Below, in pieces: positions 45,843 to 55,347 of a stretch of 64,000 bases of DNA. The stretch lies in the NCBI GenBank assembly GCA_965153355.1, contig OZ231126.1:46810001-46874000 (forward strand), given 5' to 3'. Below the pieces are notes generated by a model, which saw only the letters and a list, made by a program, of their open reading frames with translations, was not told where the DNA came from and made no database searches. The position numbers and the translations under genes are program-made. The number at the start of each line of letters is the position of its first letter. Position 1 is the stretch's first letter. Origin of the DNA: Flaccisagitta enflata (Eukaryota > Chaetognatha > Sagittoidea > Aphragmophora).

Positions 45843-46655
45843 CAGTAATGGCGGCTGTCGCCGTGAGGAAAAAAGTCGTAAGCATTGGTCACTTTTCACC
45901 AAGCTTTTGTTTTCAGTCACTGCAAATCTTTCTACTTGTTAGATCAAATCAAGAGCACTTGCATGTATTAGTTGCACTGTTAATCCGAGAAATATAGGAC
46001 TGAGCCAAATGAGCTAGATGAGCTAAAATGCTCAAAATCACTCAACCACACAACCAGCTATGCTCACTGACATGCTTTCTTGTATTTGCATTTATGTATT
46101 TACAGGCCTGAAATTAGTATTTCTTCTCAGCGTGCACGCCGGGCACGCCCCCCAAAATTTTAGAGAGCCCGACAGGAAAAGAGCGTGCCCGGTAAAAGAG
46201 GTTGTTTTACCATACTTCTGACCACACATGTTTTTTCTGAAGCCTTCAAATGAGATAGAGATAGCTACTAGTGAAATAACTACAACGTTCTTAATTTTGG
46301 AGCGTTTTGATGCATTGATGAGAAAAAAAAGTTAGGCTAAGCTTAATTTGACTTTATCTTTATGTGTGTATAAGAAGTCATGCCTGTCCCTCAATTGGTT
46401 GGGCGGTTGGTCTGTCAGTTTATTGCGCAAATGTCAAAACCGCGCAAAACTGCCGATCCTGGCTTCAATCTTTCTTCTTGTCTCCTTCCCACTTTCGTTC
46501 ACTTTCACTTACCTTCACTCACCTTCTTTCATTTTCATTAAAATGTTCATTCATCAAAAACGTTCATTCATTCATTCTTAATCAGCCAGGTACACAAATC
46601 CGCCTTTTTTCTCAGTTGAAAACAAAAAAGGATGAAATTCCAGTGTCACATTTTT

Positions 46656-46789
46656 AGTCGCGGACACGCGACTCTACACCTTGCCATGTCGGTCGGTAGG
46701 TTACGAATTTTGTTGAACTCCAAGCGATTATTGCATTACGGCCCCTGCCCAATTGTCCGCGACTGTCTTGCCGTGTATCCGGCCTTGTT
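46656..46789 (+). mobile_element. hairpin-headed element, family A, nested in the hAT-type element
   Basis: AGTCGCGGACACGCGACT head, CCATGTCGGTCGG, GCCCCTGCCCAATTGTCCGC and GTGTATCCGGCCTTGTT tail; the body is shortened. Confidence 0.75.
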
Positions 46790-46872
46790 AAACGCACAAA
46801 GTAAAAGATGAAAAAAAAGCTCGAGTTTGATGAAAAAAAGGCCGAGTTTACACAAATACTTGTGCCTCGCGA

Positions 46873-46963
46873 TCTATGAATGAATTGATGAATGAATGAA
46901 TGAATGAATGAATGAATGAATGAATGAATGAATGAATGAATGAATGAATGAATGAATGAATGA
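46873..46963. repeat. (GAAT)n microsatellite
   Basis: About 22 TGAA tetranucleotides inside the hAT-type element. Confidence 0.97.
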
Positions 46964-47677
46964 AAGAATAAATGGATGGATGAATGAATAAATGAATTAG
47001 TGATTGGCTGAAGGATTGAAAGCTAGAAGGTGAAAAAGAAAGCTGAGAGTGGCAATTTTGCACATTTTTTCCGTTTTTTTTTTTTGAAAGCATGAGAGAT
47101 CAAAAAAATGAAAGAGACACAAGAGCGTGCACGCCGGGCACGCAGCTAGTAAAAGCTGCGTGCCCGACAGCAAAACTGCGTGCACCGGGCACGCGGGCAC
47201 GCTCTATTTTCAGGCCTGTGTATTTATCCCATTAAAGATCAGAAAAAAAAACTGAGCTAAATGAGCCAAGTGAGCTAGAATACATAAAAACACCCTCGCA
47301 AATAAGCAACTGAGCTCACTGACATGATTTTGTATCGGCTTGCTTAAACATGAAACAAAATATTTATTCATTTATTGAATTTGAAATCAGAAAAAAAGAC
47401 GGAGCAAAATGAGCTAAATGAGCTAAATGAGCTAGACTGCTCAAAAACACCCTAAGAGATGAGCAGCTATGCTCATAAATATGTTTTCTTGTATTTGCAT
47501 GCTCAAACAAACATAAATACACTTTTTTATTGATCCTACTTAAAATCATAAAAAATAAAAAAAGATTCAATTTGCAATTTTTGTAAATAAATCTTTAAAA
47601 AATCATAGCGCAAAAAATATTTGTTGTAGAGCATTCTGCTTGGCGCCAAATGAAAGAGAATTATCAAATTTACTTAC

Positions 47678-47724
47678 CCTATCAATTTCGTTTGAGGGAC
47701 CAATCAGCCGGAAGAGATGCACAA
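47678..47724 (-). CDS. PLS: plastin exon 4, tentative 47-nt exon (CH1)
   Basis: Needed to join exon 3 (ends phase 1) to exon 5 (starts phase 0). This 47-nt block after GGGAAAG, with donor GATAGG|GTAAGT, fits the phase exactly and brings the protein to 624 residues. It reads VVHLFRLIGPSNEIDR. Plastins have a conserved P-x-x-IDER-x-INKK block here; only the I-D-R is recognisable and the INKK part is missing. The acceptor has a poor pyrimidine tract. A different micro-exon may be the real one. Confidence 0.35.
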
Positions 47725-47798
47725 CTTTCCCATAAGAAAATGAAAACCCTTTTTCTCTCAAATATGTCAAAAAGTCGAAGACTGACTTCGACTTTTTT

Positions 47799-47972
47799 CC
47801 CGACAACCCGCTTTGTCCATCGGTCGGTCGGTCGGTCGGTCCGTCACACTTTACTTTTTTTTATGATTTTATTTCTTTGACCTCACTGCTCCTGCCCAAA
47901 TGGTCTCCTGACCTCAAATATGGCCCCTGCCCACCCACACGCGACTTCGGTAGCCGTGTATCCGGCCTTGTT
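47799..47972 (+). mobile_element. hairpin-headed element, family A, head truncated
   Basis: CCCGACAACCCGCTTTGTCC, GGTCGGTCGG stretch to GTGTATCCGGCCTTGTT. It is followed head-to-tail, six bases later, by a family B element. Confidence 0.8.
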
Positions 47973-47978
47973 AATTTT

Positions 47979-48100
47979 AGGTGCGCCAAAGCACCACTAT
48001 AAATGGCTGTGTCCGTCGGTCGGTTGGTCGATCTGTTGGTCGGTAAAGCATTCGTTCAACGATCCACACGGCACACCTTTTTGGCCTACTTGGCCTTGTT
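47979..48100 (+). mobile_element. hairpin-headed element, family B
   Basis: AGGTGCGCCAAAGCACCACT, TATAAATGGCTGTGTCCG, GGTCGGTTGG, GATCCACACGGCACACC and CTTGGCCTTGTT tail. Confidence 0.8.
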
Positions 48101-48190
48101 TTTCTCAACCTGTTTTTGGTCTCCTCTTAAATCTATATCTACCTAATACAAACAAACTAACATAGGTGTATCATGCGCTCAAATCTTTTT

Positions 48191-48265
48191 AGTCGCTAAA
48201 AGTTTTTGTCCATTTATTCGTTCGTCTGTCGGTTCATCCGTCGGTCCATCCGTCGGTCCGTGATG
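48191..48265 (+). mobile_element. decayed hairpin-headed element head
   Basis: AGTCGCTAAAAGTTTTTGTCC followed by GTCGGTTCATCCGTCGG repeats. The tail is lost at a CT microsatellite. Confidence 0.45.
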
Positions 48266-48307
48266 CTCAAGTAAAAAATGAATCATAGTTAAAGCATAGT
48301 TTGATTT

Positions 48308-48500
<193 letters not shown>

Positions 48501-48686
48501 GCGCGGCTAGTTGAGGGAATCTACCACAAATCGATAGAGAAAACAAGGAACGGGGATTGCTCGTAAATGGCCAGATTGCTAAATCAACACATTATCTCGT
48601 CTAAATGGAATTTCATCTGATCTAGCTCGCAACACATCCTTTATTGCTCTTGTTTCGTTTCAACTGTTTTTCTTTCCACGCCATAG

Positions 48687-48715
48687 CAACGGAGGAGATG
48701 GGAACAAGCAGATTG
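48687..48715 (+). CDS. ionotropic glutamate receptor, tentative 29-nt exon
   Basis: TTTCTTTCCACGCCATAG is a good acceptor and ATTG|GTAAGA a good donor. The exon encodes NGGDGNKQI plus one base. Joined to the exon at 48962 it gives NKQIVEANVGVDIARVITW, which suits the linker before ligand-binding segment S1. Phases agree. Its small size and lack of family-wide conservation keep the call tentative. No amino-terminal domain was found upstream. Confidence 0.4.
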
Positions 48716-48961
48716 GTAAGAAATACGGCCTTTCCCAGTCTCAAAGAATCATATTCAGCTTTCTACAACTCTCTGCTCATAAACAGGATATGATTATTTT
48801 TTGTTTTATTCACTGAAATTCTCAAAGACAGCATATGTCGCCCACTCACGTCTGCGTCTGCTGAAGCACAGTTCTCTATCATTTTCTCCCTCGACAAAAA
48901 ACGTCAAGAACATTGAGAACTCGCTTAACCATGCATCATGACAACAAAACCATATCCTCAG

Positions 48962-49742
48962 TAGAAGCAAATGTTGGTGTGGATATTGCGCGCGTTATAA
49001 CTTGGTCTTTTAACGGCAGTCCGTTTGTGTACCCATCATCGAAATGCTTGTGCGAGTTTGGCGGAATCGCCGTGGAAATCTGGAGAAAAGTGGCGGAACA
49101 TTTAGGAATGGAGTACAACGTCTCACAGATCAATGATCGAGAATATGACGCTTCCATGTCCACTGATGTGGCCTTCGACAAGATGTTGCGTCAATTAGGA
49201 GATGGAACGGCGGACGTAGTCATGTATGGAGTCCCATCGGCGATAGCCAGACAACAAAATCGTTCTTTTCCTAACTACACTGTCACGCCGCCCTTCATGT
49301 CCAAAGGGTATCGCGTGGCGATGATGGACCAACCCGCCCCTTGGAGTTTTTGGTGGACTCTGGAGATGTTTGAACCCAAAGCTTGTATCTTATGGTTCGT
49401 GATGATGTTAGCCTACAGTTTCTGTCTAACTTCCATCTCCCGCGTTCATAACAAATGGCTGAAGAAGAGCGACTCCCGCGAACGAGAGTATTCATTTCCT
49501 CAAAGTGTCTGGCATTTTTGGTCTTCCTATGTATCAATGGGAGACGATCCGCACCCCACTTCAATTAGCGGTCGAATACTCTCCAGCTTCTGGGGTCTAT
49601 TTAATGTCATTGTCATCGCGCTTTATACGGCCAATTTGGTAACGATGGTTACCAACCGAATTCCCAATCGTCCATTGACGCATGTCAACCAACTGGAGGG
49701 CCAATTGAGAAAAAACTCCGAGTTTAAAGCTTTTACTTTCAG
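48962..49742 (+). CDS. ionotropic glutamate receptor, S1 to M3 exon
   Basis: Acceptor TATCCTCAG, donor TTTCAG|GTAAAC, ending in phase 2. It encodes the first half of the ligand-binding domain: VDIARVITWSFNGSPFVYP, FGGIAVEIWRKVAEHLGMEY, MLRQLGDGTADVVMYGVPSA and a PPFMSKGYRVAMM block. M1 follows (CILWFVMMLAYSFCLTSI), then the re-entrant pore segment (SVWHFWSSYVSMGDDP) and M3 (FWGLFNVIVIALYTANLVTM). This is the classic S1-M1-M2-M3 order of ligand-gated cation channels at the plasma membrane. The M3 gate, SYTANLAAF in most receptors, is LYTANLVTM. The class (AMPA, kainate, NMDA or lineage-specific) cannot be assigned. It lies antisense within plastin intron 3. Confidence 0.93.
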
Positions 49743-49889
49743 GTAAACATAAGAATTTTTGGGCTTGAGCGAATATTAGAGTAACACAAATCCACTTGAA
49801 CTTTCTGAGAAAATATTTACATGAGAAACAGTAAGATTCTGGAACTACTTCAAACTTTTGACCCCATGCCGCTTACCACTCCCTTTTGT

Positions 49890-50930
49890 GCAGTGGCCCC
49901 AAAGGAGTCGATGACCTATGCTTCCATACATATAGGGAATTTTCTCCTCCTTCTCAATCTTCTCCTTCTCCTTCTTCTCCGTCCCTCCCCCCATTTGCCA
50001 AATCTGCCAAATTATGCCAAATCTGCCAAATCATTCCAAATTCTGCCAAATTGCCATATCCTGCCAAACTTTGCCAAATTCTGCCAAATTCTGCCAATTT
50101 CAGCCAAATTCCGCTAAATTCTGAGATATGCAATCAAACTAATAGTTTTGTCAGGTAGGCATTTTTTTTTTGTCAAATGTCAAGGAAAGAGTAAGCACCA
50201 TTGAAATCTCGCAAGGCTTTCATTCTTTGTATATTGGAGAATTGTTAAGGCAATGTAGTTTCAACTTTCAGAGGAAAAATTTCTCAACCTTCTCCTTCTA
50301 CTCAGTATGTCCACCTGCTTCAAGGCACAAATCCTAGTCGGGATGCTCTCTTCCCAGTCTCAGGACTCAAATTCCATTCTTAAGGCCAAAATCTAAGCCC
50401 CAAGGCTAAAATCCCAGCCTAAAACCTAACTAAACTTCTACCCATGAGGCTCAAATCCCAGCCATGACGCTCAAATCTAAACCTCAACGCCCAAAGCCCT
50501 GTCTCAAGGCTCAAATCCCAACCTCAAATCTCAATCTCAAATCTCAGCCTCTATCCTCAGCCTCAAGTCTCAAATCTCAGCCTAAAAAAAGAAATCCCAC
50601 TCTCAAGGCTCAAATCTCAGTCTCATTTATCAAATTCCAGACTTGAGGCTCAAATCCCAGCCTTACGACTTAAATCTGATATCTTTACCTTGAGGTTCAA
50701 TTCCCTGCGTCCAGGAGGATATTCACGATAGGTACTTGAGTAAGTCTTAAGTAAGTCTCAAGTAAGAAATTTTTACTCCCTGCTCCAATCCAAGCGTCCA
50801 TGCTAAAATCCAGGGAAGTAGGTCATCAGCTCCTTTAAGGCTGCTGCCCCACTGGCTACCACATCATAACATACACTCACTTAGGGGCAACGGGTACCGC
50901 TGACCATCTAACGCTTTTGCTACTATTTGT
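49890..50930. mobile_element. foldback element with CTCAAATCCCAGCCT minisatellite
   Basis: GCAGTGGCCCCAAAGGAGTC-GATGACCTATGC and GGGAATTTTCTCC at the left. A TGCCAAATC repeat (49990-50110) follows, then the 20-bp minisatellite AAGGCTCAAATCCCAGCCTC (about 50340-50700). The right end is GGGTACCGCTGACC-ATCTAACGCTTTTGCTACTA, the inverse of the 4423 terminus. It lies in the receptor intron. Confidence 0.8.
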
Positions 50931-51225
50931 AATAGTAGCAAAGTTCAGATAGATTGGAGGTTCTCCCACCTTATTTATGGTCCAAACAAACTGAGCTTAT
51001 GACCCAATTGGGTCGCATTTGTATTCTTTGAGAGGGTACCAACCGGGTAATTGTATCTTTGCTTGGCCACACTCTTCCGAAGTTGATGCTTATTTTTAAA
51101 TGGTGATAAATTTCTTAACAAGATAGCACTTCATAGCAGATTGCACGGTGTAGAATACTTAACAAAACAAAGTCATAACTCATGAACAAACTGAGACATC
51201 GTAAACATATATGGTTTGCTAATGT

Positions 51226-51290
51226 TTGTTTGTGTGTTTGTTTGTGTGTTTGTGTGTTTGTTTGTTTGTTTGTTTGTTTGTTTATTTGTT
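51226..51290. repeat. (GTTT)n microsatellite
   Basis: GTTT units with GTGT variants, shortly upstream of the receptor's last exon. Confidence 0.93.
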
Positions 51291-51345
51291 AGTCTTTTGT
51301 TTCTGGTTTTTGGTGTGTTTTTTTTTTCCTTTTTTTGTCTCACAG

Positions 51346-51925
51346 TTACAAACAAACTGCAACATATAACCATGATTTGCTCATTTGTTTTGTTGCCTCA
51401 AGTCATTTGGAGCCGGTTTTCCGCGAATGGACGGCGCCGCCCATCGGTCAAATGCGACAAGAAGACCGTCTCATCTTCCTCGCAGAAAATCAAACGGATT
51501 TGCTGGCGAAGAAACTCGCCGAGGGCAACGCGGCCATTCTCCCAGAGGCTCTCCATTGGGAGACGTTGCGCGAAGAAAAACCGTTTGAAAAGGCGTACTT
51601 GTTGGAAGGTTACCTCAATCTGATCACCTTCAGCTTCGCCCTTCGCAAAGGATGGGCGCACGCGGCTCAGGTCGATGATCTATTCGCCTCTTACGCTGAA
51701 ATGGGCGTATTTAACGCCATTCAAAGGCAACACGAGGAGGAGGAGGAGCATGAAAGGAGAAGGAGGAAGAGTAGTGGTGGCGATTTCGCGTCCTTCAAAG
51801 TCGAGATGTTTTTCTCGGTCTATGCGATATTGGGTTTGGCTGCGATGATTGCGTGCTTTATCACTCTCATAGCAGTCATTGCGGAAAACAAGAAAATGAA
51901 ACCCACGAGCGTCTCACAATGTTAA
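51346..51925 (+). CDS. ionotropic glutamate receptor, S2-M4 terminal exon
   Basis: Ends at TAA (51923-51925). It encodes the second ligand-binding half: EPVFREWTAPPIGQMRQEDR, the FSFALRKGWAHAAQVDDLFA segment that matches the F-G-A-F-x-K-G-x-P helix region, and YAEMGVFNAIQRQ. An acidic-basic loop with a run of glutamates follows, then M4 (FFSVYAILGLAAMIACFITL) and a short cytoplasmic tail of about 17 residues. Two acceptors, at 51346 and at 51403 (TTGCCTCAAG), are both in frame with the preceding exon. The longer form adds 19 residues; the shorter agrees better with receptor length. The total sequence from 48687 is about 462 residues, without an amino-terminal domain. Confidence 0.92.
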
Positions 51926-52109
51926 GAGTGTGGAATCCTGCGCCGTTATAGTTGTTGGGGGAGATGGCTAGCCTTCGGGCTGTCAAAATGTCCTTGGATT
52001 TATAAAAAATGAAACCCACGAGCGCCAACCACGATGTAATGAGTGTGGAGTCCTGCGCTGCGCTTTTTTTTTTGTTAGGGGAGATGGTTCATCTTTTGTC
52101 AAGATGGCC
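51893..52109 (+). repeat. tandem duplication covering the receptor stop codon
   Basis: AAAATGAAACCCACGAGCG, GAGTGTGGAATCCTGCGC and GTTGGGGGAGATGGCTAGCC (51893-51989) recur with changes at 52006-52109. The offset is about 113 bp. The second copy lies in the 3' UTR. Confidence 0.85.
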
Positions 52110-52204
52110 ATGGGTGTCCTTGGGGGTGTGCAGCGCTGTGGGTCACGTTCGCAATGACAATCCGTGTCTTTTGTTTTTAAGTGTTTTTAAGCGGGCAATG
52201 TTTT

Positions 52205-52300
52205 AGGGTTAGGGGTGGGGTTAGGGTTAGGGATGGGGTGGGTTTTAGGGTTAGGGATAGAGTAGGGATTAGGGATAGGGTGAGGGTTAGGTGTGGGTTG
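52205..52300. repeat. degenerate TTAGGG telomere-like tract
   Basis: TTAGGGTTAGGG units interleaved with GGGGTGGGGTTAGGG, GGGATAGAG and GGGATTAGGGATAGGG variants over about 95 bp, 280 bp after the receptor stop. Confidence 0.85.
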
Positions 52301-52362
52301 TAATTATTTCACTATGCTATGTTCTGTAACGCGCAAAAAATGCACAAACCTATATTCCCAAA

Positions 52363-52612
52363 AAAGTATTCTTCTCAACTAGTATTCATATAAGATAAAG
52401 CTTGCACATCCTCGCTCTTCTACTACCATTTTACGTGTTCCCTTATTTTCACAACTTTTCTCTCTCATTTGATTTGTATCCGCTTTCTAAAGTATTATTC
52501 TCCACCAGTATTTACCTATATAGAATAAAGTTTGCACCTCCTCTCGCTTCTACTACCATTTTTACAAGTTCCCTTATTTTCAAAACTTTTCTCTCTCATT
52601 TACTTTCTAAAC
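52363..52612. repeat. two tandem copies of a ~128-bp segment
   Basis: AGTATTCTTCTCAACTAGTA (52363) and AGTATTATTCTCCACCAGTA (52491) start two diverged copies. They share TCTTCTACTACCATTTTAC, TTCCCTTATTTTCA and AACTTTTCTCTCTCATTT. The second has AATAAA at 52524, a possible receptor polyadenylation signal. Confidence 0.85.
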
Positions 52613-53437
52613 GAACATTTCCATCTCTTCCTTCTTGTCCGCGACGATGGCGTGGCCCCGGGTTACTTGTTTTTACTTTCTTCGACCGGCGGCAGATCAG
52701 TTCTTAACTGTGCTGCCATGTCTATGAACACTGGCATCTTTGTTGACTGCTCTCATTTAAAAGATGGAAAAAGAGAGGGGTTCGCTGGGTAGTGGCTTTT
52801 TTAGAGGCCGATCACATAAAAATGGGTTTTATGGTTACTTGTTTTAAAATGGTTGACAAATGGGTCAGGGCAAAGGGATGGGGTTAGAGATTAGGCTTTG
52901 TAAAAATCAAGTTCAACAAAGAAGCATATTGATATGAAAGATTGCCCATTTCTCAGTTGCTGTTGCTGCACACTCGTTTTAAGATGTAACCAAGGTAGAA
53001 ATCTGACCTGGAAGACGGAAAGTTCGGCGGAGCCTTTTCTTTTGTTTACTGATCGTTCATCGATGGTGTCGGAAACTAATGAAAAAACACATTTGGAAAA
53101 TTGCGTTATTCATCATCTTCATGTGACTGTGGCAAACAATGTATTTGCCATGGGGAAATCTGCTCCTTAATCTTCAAGGCCTTCTATCATCATCTATTTG
53201 GTCTAATTCTTTCATGGCTGTCTATTAAGTGATTGCGGTAACACAATTTGTGTCTTGGGAAAATCTACTTTTTCCAACACGTTATATCGTTTGTGTCTGA
53301 AACAGGCCGGGTACAAAGTGTTCTGTTTTTTACAATTGGGCGAAGCAAAACAGAAGACATGCGAAGCAACGAACGGTCGGATGGACGGACAGACGGACAG
53401 CGAACGACAGGCGGAAGACAAACAGAAGAAAACTCAC
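52613..53437. other. plastin intron 3, no gene recognised
   Basis: Two plus-strand open frames (to 52792 and 53170) have mixed composition but no recognisable domain. A GACGGACAGACGGAC stretch near 53382 is an element relic. Confidence 0.35.
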
Positions 53438-53556
53438 CCGCCATATTGATGAGTTTGCATAGTAGGACGCCATCGGCGCATTTGTCGTACAAATTGTTTT
53501 TGCCTTTCTCCTCGTTGATTTTGTAATACTTGGCCATGTCAGAATCTTCGTCAAGA
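53438..53556 (-). CDS. PLS: plastin exon 3 (CH1)
   Basis: Acceptor TTTTTCAG, donor GGCGG|GTGAGT; phase 2 to phase 1; residues about 131-170. It reads LDEDSDMAKYYKINEEKGKN, NLYDKCADGVLLCKLINMA. L-x-D-x-D, then LYDK-ADGVLLCKLIN, is the first half of plastin CH1 (FKAVGDGIVLCKMIN in vertebrates). The join to exon 2 restores NWINKSLDEDSDM. Confidence 0.93.
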
Positions 53557-53877
53557 CTGAAAAAGAAACAATTAAGAAAGAAATGATTACAACAAAGCTA
53601 TTGACAAACACATTAACGAGTTTCTGTGACTTGAGGCTGTAAAAACATTTTCACGAACAAAAGTCGCTCTCTGACATGTTAAATAAATTGCGTGGGATGG
53701 ATTCATTTTCATTCTCGTCATGCGACTCTATAAGCCTTTTCTTGGTCAGTCGGTTGTTGGACAATTTTTTGTTCTAGGCCTTTCCCACCGACTTAAAAAT
53801 CGATGTCCTTTCTTTGAATCTTGGGCAAACTCTTATCTCGCCATTTACTAGACTTCAAGATTGAAAACATGCTTTGT

Positions 53878-54015
53878 AGTCGCGGAGACGCGACTCTAAA
53901 ATTTGCCGTGTCGGTCCGTCGGTAGGTTCGTCCTTAATCTGAATTGTGCGCGGTTTTTTAATTACTGCTCCTGCCCAAACGTCCGTGACTGTGGTGCCCT
54001 GTAACCGGCATTGTT
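53878..54015 (+). mobile_element. hairpin-headed element, family A, short copy
   Basis: AGTCGCGGAGACGCGACT head, CCGTGTCGGTCCGTCGG, CTGCTCCTGCCC and a decayed tail GTAACCGGCATTGTT. Confidence 0.7.
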
Positions 54016-54950
54016 TTCTGGTGAGAAACTTCAGATTCTCCGTGTTTGATATAGTGAGATACCAATGGGGCTAAAGCCATGGTCTTTGCACGGATGTATC
54101 GCGATTCATATCATCATCTGGTAGCTTGAGGAAAAACGGTTTCATCGCATATGAATCTCCATTGCTAATTAGTCAACGATATATCTGTTTTGACCCTGAG
54201 GCCCAAGCAGAGAACATGGCGTGGGATTTATTTCCTGCTAGTTGTTTTTTTTTTGTCTGTTTGTTTGTCATGTTTGTTACGTTTGTGGGGGTCTGTCTGC
54301 ATGTGGCAACGGTCGGTGGATAGAACCAATGCAAATACGCAATAAATGCGAGGAAAAGATTGAACGCTTATCGGATCATCGCATAAAAAGGCTTTTTTTA
54401 TGATAATGAAAGAGCAAATACCACTGAGAGATATTTCGGACGGTCAACCAAACGACCAGCAATGCTGAGACAGACTGCCAATGATGAGACAGACAAAATT
54501 TAAGGGGACGGAATATAAATGCAGTCGCGCATTTAACACATGAAATAAAATCCTCCCCTCCTTTAAGTGTTTTAAATTTGCCCATTTCCTGCAATGACGT
54601 GAGCAGACTTTTTTGGCGGAAACGAAGTCGCGAAAACTTAACGTCAAACGCAAAAATCATTGATTGAAATGGCAAAATGGTTAAGCGTTGGTCGTTGGTC
54701 AATAAAGGTAGTTTTTTTTTCGCAAAAAGTTAACTAATTTGAGGTGTCTACACATTTACATAGTATACCTGATGCAAAAATGAATATTTTCAGTTTAAGT
54801 GTACTCATTTCAAGTATGTCTCAGACAGTCTCACATGAGTTAATTGACCAAAACAAAAAAGGGAAATGAGACATCGACCTTAACTAATGAAAATATTTTC
54901 CGTGATTTTTTGCTGCAGTGAATGTTAACTTGTTCCGTTGAGATGTTTTT
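54016..54950. other. plastin intron 2, no gene recognised
   Basis: AT-rich, with no coding block or repeat of note. Confidence 0.35.
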
Positions 54951-55073
54951 AGGTGCGACAAAGCACCTCTATAACTGGCTGTGTCCGTTGGTCGGTTGGT
55001 CTGTCGGTCGGTCGGGTAACGCATTCGTTCGACGATCCACACGTCGCACCTTATTGGCCTACTTGGCCTTGTT
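54951..55073 (+). mobile_element. hairpin-headed element, family B, best copy
   Basis: AGGTGCGACAAAGCACCT head, CTATAACTGGCTGTGTCCG, GGTCGGTTGG, GATCCACACGTCGCACC and CTTGGCCTTGTT tail; about 123 bp. Confidence 0.85.
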
Positions 55074-55347
55074 ATCCAAGTCCTTCCTTTCTTTTCCCGC
55101 TCTCATTTTCTCAAGACTGATGTTGAAATGAGAGCGGTTAGAAAATTTCTGATGATAGAAATTTTCACTTGTTGATAACGATAACATGCACAATCTATCC
55201 AATGAATCCCAACCTCGACGGTAAAACCTCCATGCTGAGGAAACTTACAATTTACCAGGGAATCATCAATTACAATAAGCGATGGATACCGGTGACATTG
55301 TACTCTAGCACCATCGAGCCACATTTTCCTTTCCTTAAGATTTCCAC

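Larger units (their letters stand above)
46103..47218. mobile_element. hAT-type non-autonomous element, 1116 bp
   Basis: Ends CAGGCCTGAAA and TTTCAGGCCTG are perfect 11-bp inverted repeats. The 8-bp direct repeat TGTATTTA flanks both sides (46095-46102 and 47219-47226). Subterminal GCGTGCACGCCGGGCACGC motifs occur near both ends. A family A element (46656-46789) and a GAAT microsatellite are nested inside. No transposase frame is present. Confidence 0.92.
45998..47510. repeat. three diverged tandem copies of a ~95-bp intron segment
   Basis: Copies begin near 46002, 47258 and 47400. Each has GAGCTAAATGAGCTA-type repeats, CTCAAAA-CACCC/CAC, a CAGCTATGCTCA-like box and a TTTGTAT block. The first is split by the hAT-type element at 46103. 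Confidence 0.65.
49743..51345 (+). other. receptor intron carrying a foldback element
   Basis: GT at 49743 and AG at 51344-51345, with a strong pyrimidine tract before the acceptor (TTTTTTTCCTTTTTTTGTCT-CACAG). It contains the foldback-family element at 49890-50930 and a GTTT repeat. Confidence 0.75.

Noticed and set aside
47603-47806. Full-length minus-strand frame MSGKKSKSVFDFLTYLRE... as a separate gene
   Set aside because: Only the short part next to the GTAAGT donor is needed for plastin phase. The upstream portion reads into a truncated family A element.
52402-53170. Plus-strand open frames (e.g. VRDDGVAPGYLFLLSSTGG) as further receptor exons
   Set aside because: The receptor already ends with M4, a short tail and a stop at 51925. 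These frames partly cover a tandem duplication and match no receptor segment.
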